NCBI GenBank assembly: GCA_002887195.1 | Contig: PJAB01000799.1 | Location: 1-20,555, forward strand | Source of the DNA: Chrysochromulina parva | Taxonomy: Eukaryota; Haptophyta; Prymnesiales; Chrysochromulinaceae | Reading direction: 5' to 3' | Length of the DNA stretch: 20,555 bases | In this document: piece by piece, positions 15,921 to 20,555 of the stretch | How the letters are laid out: every line of letters begins with the position of its first letter | How positions within the stretch are numbered: the stretch's first letter is position 1 | Position numbers and translations under genes: made by a program | The notes under the pieces: generated by a model | Databases searched by the model: none | What the model was told of the DNA's origin: nothing | What the model saw: the letters and a program-made list of their open reading frames with translations, nothing else

Positions 15921-16870
15921 CACTTCAAATCGACCCCCGTCTCGTTAACCACCTCCCTCGGGGGGGCAGCTGGCGTGCAAATGGATCGGATCTTTCGAAG
16001 CCAAAGGGGTGCGAGGGGCATGGCCAGGCCGATGACGAGAAAGAGTAGGCAAAACACGAACGCCGCGCCTGCGGGCACTGCGGCGGCGGGCGCGCTCATG
16101 CCCATCGGGGCGGCGCTCGCAGCACACGAGACAGGCGGAGAGCGGGACGGTAAGGGTGCGTAGGGCACCGTGGCGGGGTTGATGTTGCCCACGCACACGC
16201 CTGCCTCGCGCGGGATGGTGAAGGTGTGATTCACATTCCAGCCGTGGCGGTACTGCTCGAGCCCGACGGTGAAGTGTCCGAACTCGTACACGTGCATGTA
16301 CTGGTGCCGCGCCGTTGAATTTCTTCCGTTCGGGCGCGAGCCAGTCAGGCTGAGCATCACGGGCACCTGCGACGCGTGCGCCGACGGCCAACGCCAGCCA
16401 CTGTTTGCGGTCGAGAAGTAGTAGTCAATCGTCTGCTGTACGCCCGTAAGGCTGTCGTTCTGCACGCTGCGCCACTTGTCGCACGGCACACCTGCCACGT
16501 TCTCCACGCCCATGTAGATCTCTGTTTGATTGGCGCTGGCGAAGCGGAACATCTCATGCGTGCCCATGATGCGCCCGTTGCTCGTCGCGCGCATTTGACC
16601 GCTCGTGAGCTCGCTGATCCTCCCACCAAAGCAGCCCGACGCGTTGACAATGTAGTACTCCCCAAGATCGTAGAGGTACAGGGACGTCGTGTCCCCCTGT
16701 TCGGCATGGAACTGGCGGAAGAGCGCCCGGTTGTTGGGCTCGTCGTAAATCTCGTGCACGACGACCGTGTAGTTTTTGTTCACGATATTGGCCGTCACAG
16801 TCGTCTCATATTGATTCGGGAGCTCGGGCAGTTCTCGGGGCGGCGGGGGCGCGATCTGTTGCGAGGACAT
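15920..16870 (-). CDS. Single-span membrane glycoprotein, possible LolA-like ectodomain
   Basis: This is an intronless 316-residue ORF with its ATG at 16868-16870 and its stop TGA at 15920-15922. Residues 15-235 form a beta-rich ectodomain with six N-glycosylation sequons (N33, N76, N114, N138, N184, N214) and few cysteines (C80, C130, C226). The pattern PELPNQYETTVTANIVNKNYTV plus a later GVPCDKW resembles protist surface proteins with a LolA-like lipid-binding fold; I make this assignment from memory of the pattern and it is tentative. A Pro/Ala-rich stalk (236-265) leads to one membrane span (about 266-291), then a short basic tail. Oddly there is no N-terminal signal peptide, although the rest looks extracellular. 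The frame upstream is short and crosses a (GAGT)n tract, so any signal exon would have to lie close by or be missing. Confidence 0.72.
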   Translation of the reverse strand: MSSQQIAPPPPRELPELPNQYETTVTANIVNKNYTVVVHEIYDEPNNRALFRQFHAEQGDTTSLYLYDLGEYYIVNASGCFGGRISELTSGQMRATSNGRIMGTHEMFRFASANQTEIYMGVENVAGVPCDKWRSVQNDSLTGVQQTIDYYFSTANSGWRWPSAHASQVPVMLSLTGSRPNGRNSTARHQYMHVYEFGHFTVGLEQYRHGWNVNHTFTIPREAGVCVGNINPATVPYAPLPSRSPPVSCAASAAPMGMSAPAAAVPAGAAFVFCLLFLVIGLAMPLAPLWLRKIRSICTPAAPPREVVNETGVDLK

Positions 16871-16936
16871 CGAAGTCTCGCCCGCGTGGGGTGCGTGGCC
16901 ACGTGGCGGGGGAGCCGTCTACCGGTACCGAAACTT

Positions 16937-17004
16937 GAGTGAGTGAGTGAGTGAGTGAGTGAGTGAGTGAGTGAGTGAGTGAGTGAGTGAGTGAGTGAGT
17001 GAGT
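16937..17004. repeat. (GAGT)17 microsatellite with flanking 10-base repeats
   Basis: Seventeen perfect GAGT units lie 66 bases upstream of the glycoprotein start codon and 36 bases past the stop of the next minus-strand gene. The 10-mer accgaaactt occurs on both sides, at 16927-16936 and 17009-17018. Confidence 0.95.
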
Positions 17005-17040
17005 CAGCACCGAAACTTAACAACTTTGAAGAACCGTCGG

Positions 17041-19488
17041 CTAATAACCGTCGGCCAAAACTGCGAGGATGGGAGAGGAGCCATAGAGCTCGCAAGGGAA
17101 GTACGGCAGCACGCGAGCTCGCAAGCGCTTCAGCCTTCGGCGCGCTTCTCTGGCGGCCTCGCGCTCCTCGCGCTCGACATGGCGCTCGACGCGTTGGAGC
17201 GTCCTCTCGAGCACCGCCCCGACTTCCGCGTGGAGGCGCCTGGCCTCCTCGGCCTGCCTCCTCGCCTCCTGTGCCTTCCGCCGCGCCTCGATAGCTTGCC
17301 TCTTGGCCGCTGCGGCCTGACGCGCCTCGGTCCTTGCCATGCTGGTCACTTGCGACACAAGGCGCGTGAGGCAGGCGCGCACGATGCGCTCGGCATGGCG
17401 CTCGGTCTTGTGAGAGGGTAGGTGGTATGCTCGAGAGGCTTCGGGCGCAGTGCCGGGCGCGCTCATGGCCAGCACCTCCTCCTCGTCCTCGTCGAACTCA
17501 CCTGTCATCAGGGGTCATTAGTGGGTCATCAGGGGTCATCAGGGGTCATCAGAGGTCATCAGTGGCCATCAATGGTCATCAGAGGTCATCATGGGTCATC
17601 ATGGGTCATTGTGGGTCATTGTGGGTCATTGTGGGTCATTGCGGGCCATCAGGGGTCATCCGGTTGTCATCAGGTGTCATCAGGTGTCATCAGGTGTCAT
17701 CAGTGGTCATCAGTAGTACTCACTCTCGTCGTCCTCGCACGAATAGGCCCGCAGAACGCTGTTCGCGCACGTCCACTCGCCGTCGAGGCTGCTGCTGTGA
17801 AGGCTGCTGTGAAGGCTGCTGCTGCCGTTGAGCAAGCGACGCCACTTGCAGCACCGATCGCACTGCACCCAAAACGTCGTCTCGAGATTCTCATTGGGAG
17901 TCGTGCGGCCGTCCTCACGGCCCTGGTCTTCTATCAAGCTCTCCCGCGCGTCGCCGTCCTCCACCTCGTCGCCCTCCTCTACCGGTACGTTGTCCTCCAA
18001 CTCCACCACCTCCACCTCCTCCTGCTCCTCGGGCTCCGCCGCCTCCTCTGGCTCCTCCCGATCCAAAGTCTCGTCCTCGGCAATCGCCTTGATGAACCGC
18101 GGCGCCACGCGCTCCTCGCAGTCGCCATCGTCGTAGTGCAGATCGCACGTGCCATCCTCGTGCACCGCCGTCACCACGCCATCGTACCAGTTGCGGCCGC
18201 CTATCTGCCCCTGGTACTTGCCTCGGACGCGATCGCCCAACATGGGCTTCTTGGAGGGCGGCAGCCTGCCCTCGTTGCGTGCCTGTCTCATGAGCTCGCG
18301 TGGGCTGGGCGCGGGCTCGGCCGTATACATCTGCACCGGCTTCTGATCGCGGCGGTAGCCGAGCACTGACGTGCATATGCCAGAGTGCCACACCGGCTTC
18401 GTGCAGCCGTCCTTGCCACAAAGGTGGGTGCCGAGAGCACTCCCCAAGCGCCCGTCAGCGCCTTCCTCACCGACGTCCTCCTCATCGCCGTCCTCATCGC
18501 CATCCTCGACGCCCTCCTCATCGCCTTCCTCATCGCCATCCTCGACGCCCTCCTCATCGCCTTCCTCATCGCCATCCTCGACGCCGTCCTCATCGCCTTC
18601 CTCATCGCCTTCCTCGACGTGGTCGCAGTTTCCGTCAGCGTCCTCGTCAGACTCCTCACCGACGTCCTCGTCGCTCATGTCGAGCTCGATGACGGCCGTG
18701 CTGCACGCCTGGCCAGCAGCTCGCGATGATGAACCTGATGACGAACCCAATCCCATTGATGACGATCTCAATCCCGTTGATGACGACCCCAATCTTCTTG
18801 ATGACGACCCCATTCGTGATGCGCTCGTTGATCTCGTGGATGAGCTCCTCGACAGCTCGTCGCGCCGTCCGGCCAGCCGAGGCTGTTTCGGCACGCTTGC
18901 CCTCGCATGCACCTCGCCATCGAGCTCGAAATTGCCCGAGATCGGATCCCAGTACCCAAACGTGGCGCCGCCGTCTCCCGCGCCCACAGCCGTGAGCAAC
19001 GAGTCTCGAAACTGCAAGTCGCGCACTATGTCTCTTGAGCGTGGGATCGCCGAATTGCAGCCCGCCACGGGGCACTGGCGCTTGCGAGCCACATAGGCCC
19101 GGAGCTCCTTGTAGTTGCAGTTGGCATCGTGCGTGCACGCCTCTCCGCGGGCTGGGTCGACGAGGGGCTGCAAAGACAGTGCGCATCGTAGTGAGACGCG
19201 GCGCGCGCCGCCCACGGGCTTCTGCTTCATAATTCGCAGAGCCGGGTCGGTGCTCGCGAACCACGACGTTTCGCCGTCATCGAAGGAGACCTGAATCTCG
19301 GTGACTTGCGAGCACTTCCTGAGTGACGTCGAGTGCTCGCCCAGGGAGGTGCGATGTCCCACCACGGTGCCTGCGTGCCTACCAGCATAAGGTCCTGCGT
19401 ACTCGACCGACACTCTCGTGTGCAGCGGCAGCGCGCTTCGGGCACTAAGACGAGGCGGAGAGGCGTGAGCGGGCATCGCTTGTCGCAT
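17041..19488 (-). CDS. NSE2-like SP-RING SUMO ligase with Tudor-like, CW zinc finger and coiled coil, two exons
   Basis: Exons are 19488-17724 and 17501-17041, giving 741 residues; splicing joins CEDDE to SEFDEDEEE in frame. Domains in order: Tudor-like barrel (24-79, ending SFDDGETSWFAS); SP-RING (96-165) with ligands C118, H120, C139, C144 and the NSE2-type CPVAGC followed by RDLQFRDSL; a Ser-rich heptad repeat (227-252); a SUMO-interacting motif VIEL (266-269) followed by acidic residues; acidic 12-residue repeats (292-341); a C-x4-C-x5-H-x3-C knuckle (C357, C362, H368, C372); a second Tudor-like domain (417-469); a CW zinc finger (W540, C543, C546, W572, C574, C584), a family that reads methylated H3K4; and a coiled coil (about 644-718). 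SP-RING proteins attach SUMO to targets; NSE2/Mms21 does so in the SMC5/6 complex. The start is the first ATG in frame (19488); Met5 is also possible. Confidence 0.82.
17502..17723 (-). other. Intron of the SUMO-ligase gene, 222 bases, phase 1
   Basis: The donor is CGAGA|gtgagt and the acceptor tgacag|GTGAGT. The six bases gtgagt recur exactly at the start of the next exon. Most of the intron is a 10-base minisatellite. If retained, the frame reaches TGA within three codons past the junction (ESEYY), losing the coiled coil. Confidence 0.8.
17505..17719. repeat. Intronic minisatellite, 10-base unit
   Basis: About 20 degenerate copies of ggtcatcagg fill the intron. The middle copies have drifted to ggtcattgtg, and a block near the right end reads tgtcatcagg. 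The near-regular 10-base period runs almost from splice site to splice site. Confidence 0.92.
18495..18610. repeat. Coding 36-base tandem repeat
   Basis: About three copies of a 36-base unit encode the acidic repeat GVEDGDEEGDEE in the SUMO-ligase gene. Confidence 0.85.
18746..18808. repeat. Coding 21-base tandem repeat
   Basis: Three 21-base units (18746-18766, 18767-18787, 18788-18808) encode the heptad GSSSxxL on the minus strand, just before the SUMO-interacting motif. Confidence 0.8.
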
Positions 19489-20085
19489 CGTCGTGCAAGG
19501 CCCAGTACTACTTGTAGGGATGCGCCTCTCGTGTGAACACAGACGCGACAACCGGTGTTACGGCACTGTTACTGCCCACTCAGAATAAACACACCTTACA
19601 CGACCCCATATGAGACACGGAGCCGTATGCTCGCGCTGGCGGCGTTGAGGATGGTTTGGGCGTCTCGGCGGATTGGATGGCGGTGGATATGTTGGCAACG
19701 TGGTGCGTGAGGAAGCTGCGGGGGACGCGCGGCCCTTGCCGTATCGTGTGTTGTCGGTGGCGCCGGGGCGTGTGAGCCGGCGGTCGACGTGTTCGCGCTC
19801 CGGCAAATAAACCCGTTCGTCCCCTGGTCAAAAGACAACGAGGGGAACCACGTACAGTACTCGTACTGGTGGGAATCCTACCCTAATCGCCCACAGGCGC
19901 AGCTCAGAAGTCTGTGTAAACGCCAAAGTTTGTCTAAATCAGTTCTGAATAAGACTCGTTAATTCCGAAACCCGTACTGTACATGTACTTCTGCGTTTTC
20001 GTTTTGATGGCGATTTTGTGTGCGCCACGCGAGCCGGTGCGCCCCCGCCCCGTTTGTTCTGCTCTGCCTCCGGCTGAGCGGCACG
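19489..20085. promoter_or_regulatory. Presumed divergent promoter region
   Basis: It lies between divergently oriented genes, with the SUMO-ligase gene to the left and the proline-rich gene to the right, so it must hold both promoters. It has AT-rich stretches near 19880-19990 and a gtactgtacatgtac element near 19973, similar to the palindrome at 9785. A 15-mer at 19591-19605 recurs at 4289-4303. No core promoter element can be assigned with confidence. Confidence 0.45.
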
Positions 20086-20555
20086 ATGGGACAATCGCCA
20101 TCTCAGCCCATGTCACCCGCGCCGCTTCCGCCGGAATACGACTGGTTCAGTGGCCCCACGACGCCAAAGACGCAACTTGCGGTCGCGTGGGTCATCATGC
20201 TCTTTTTCTTGCTTTTGTGTGGATCCTTGCCCACGGCTATTGCACTTACCGACGAAGAGGAGGAACGCAGATCTGAGATGCGGGCGTTCCTCCGCGCTAT
20301 CTGTTGCCTGTTCGGGCTGCCCTTCCTGATCTGCATCATCGCGTGGGGTGCGCTGATGAATCAGCCGCCGTCGATGCCGCCATCGCCGCCGCTTCCGCCT
20401 CCACCCTTACCACCGCCCTCACCGCCGCCGCTCTCGCCTCCACCGCCCTCGCTGCCGCCGCCGCCGCCCTTGCCGCCGCCGCCCTTCCCTCCTCCGCCCT
20501 CACGACCGCCGCCCTCGCCGCCTCCGCCCTCACCACCGCCCTCGCCCCCTCCGCC
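20086..20555 (+). CDS. Two-span membrane protein with proline-rich tail, 3' partial
   Basis: The frame is open from the ATG at 20086 to the window edge, giving 156 codons and two further bases with no stop. The context acgATGG is strong, and an in-frame stop at 20005-20007 with no ATG between makes this the first start. Residues 1-30 are polar and Pro-rich. Two hydrophobic segments follow: 31-53 (LAVAWVIMLFFLLLCG) and 67-90 (FLRAICCLFGLPFLICIIAWGAL), joined by an acidic hairpin (TDEEEERRSE). From residue 93 the chain is almost pure Pro with Ser and Leu (PPPSPPPLSPPPP), as in extensins and pherophorin hinges of algal walls. With an even number of spans the Pro tail may face the cytosol, or the outside if the N-terminus is outside. 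What follows the tail is beyond the window. Confidence 0.78.
   Translation, partial: MGQSPSQPMSPAPLPPEYDWFSGPTTPKTQLAVAWVIMLFFLLLCGSLPTAIALTDEEEERRSEMRAFLRAICCLFGLPFLICIIAWGALMNQPPSMPPSPPLPPPPLPPPSPPPLSPPPPSLPPPPPLPPPPFPPPPSRPPPSPPPPSPPPSPPP

Noticed and set aside
17041..17508. Coiled-coil ORF as a separate gene starting at the ATG at 17506-17508
   Set aside because: That ATG lies in the minisatellite just before a perfect acceptor (gacag). Splicing from the upstream donor enters the same frame and gives a continuous SEFDEDEEE, so it is better read as the last exon of the SUMO-ligase gene.
17505..17719. CRISPR-like array
   Set aside because: The unit is 10 bases with no spacers, and it lies in an intron of a eukaryotic gene. 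It is a minisatellite.
18371..19096. Plus-strand frames with Ser-Pro or Asp-rich repeats opposite the SUMO-ligase gene
   Set aside because: They are reverse readings of the acidic and Ser-rich coding repeats; the minus frame has SP-RING, Tudor-like and CW domains.
19983..20276. Plus-strand frame overlapping the proline-rich gene
   Set aside because: It overlaps the start of the better-supported frame with two membrane spans and a proline tail, and it ends without any domain.

Overview
The window looks like nuclear DNA from a protist, most likely a unicellular alga with a secondary plastid. It has short GT-AG introns, well-spaced monocistronic genes on both strands, N-terminal mitochondrial and ER/plastid-type leaders, GC-rich coding DNA, micro- and minisatellites, and eukaryote-only domains (EF-hand, Mpv17/PMP22, SP-RING, CW zinc finger, IQ motif). 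A haptophyte-like alga is my best guess. That is inference from style only; no marker gene is present.

Layout, left to right: (1) four-EF-hand protein (minus, 995-1921); (2) small secretory- or plastid-leader membrane protein (minus, 2455-2997); (3) coiled-coil/IQ protein (plus, 3481-3996); (4) two-exon mitochondrial single-span protein (plus, 4494-5301); (5) Mpv17/PMP22 membrane protein (plus, 5743-6621); (6) three-exon TauE/SafE-type transporter with a Cys-rich ectodomain (minus, 7377-9503); (7) two-exon TPR protein (minus, 10483-11498); (8) protein with repeated FD-Y-DG-DT-DHF units (minus, 12209-13981); (9) orphan ORF (minus, 14371-15201); (10) glycosylated single-span membrane protein with a possible LolA-like ectodomain (minus, 15920-16870); (11) two-exon nuclear regulator combining an NSE2-like SP-RING SUMO-ligase domain, Tudor-like modules, a SUMO-interacting motif, a CW zinc finger and a coiled coil (minus, 17041-19488); (12) a membrane protein with a long proline-rich tail running off the right edge (plus, 20086 to end).

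The genes do not form an operon or an obvious pathway. Genes 7 and 8 may both be flagellar or cytoskeletal, and genes 4 and 5 are both organellar membrane proteins, but this is inference. The most interesting points are the apparently new domain architecture of gene 11, and two introns (8065-8175 and 17502-17723) in which the first six intron bases are repeated exactly as the first six bases of the next exon. That is the footprint expected if the introns were inserted with a target-site duplication (introner-like gain). One of these introns is built almost wholly of a 10-base minisatellite. A 26-base dispersed repeat and a 27-base motif shared between intergenic DNA and an intron also suggest small mobile or duplicated elements.
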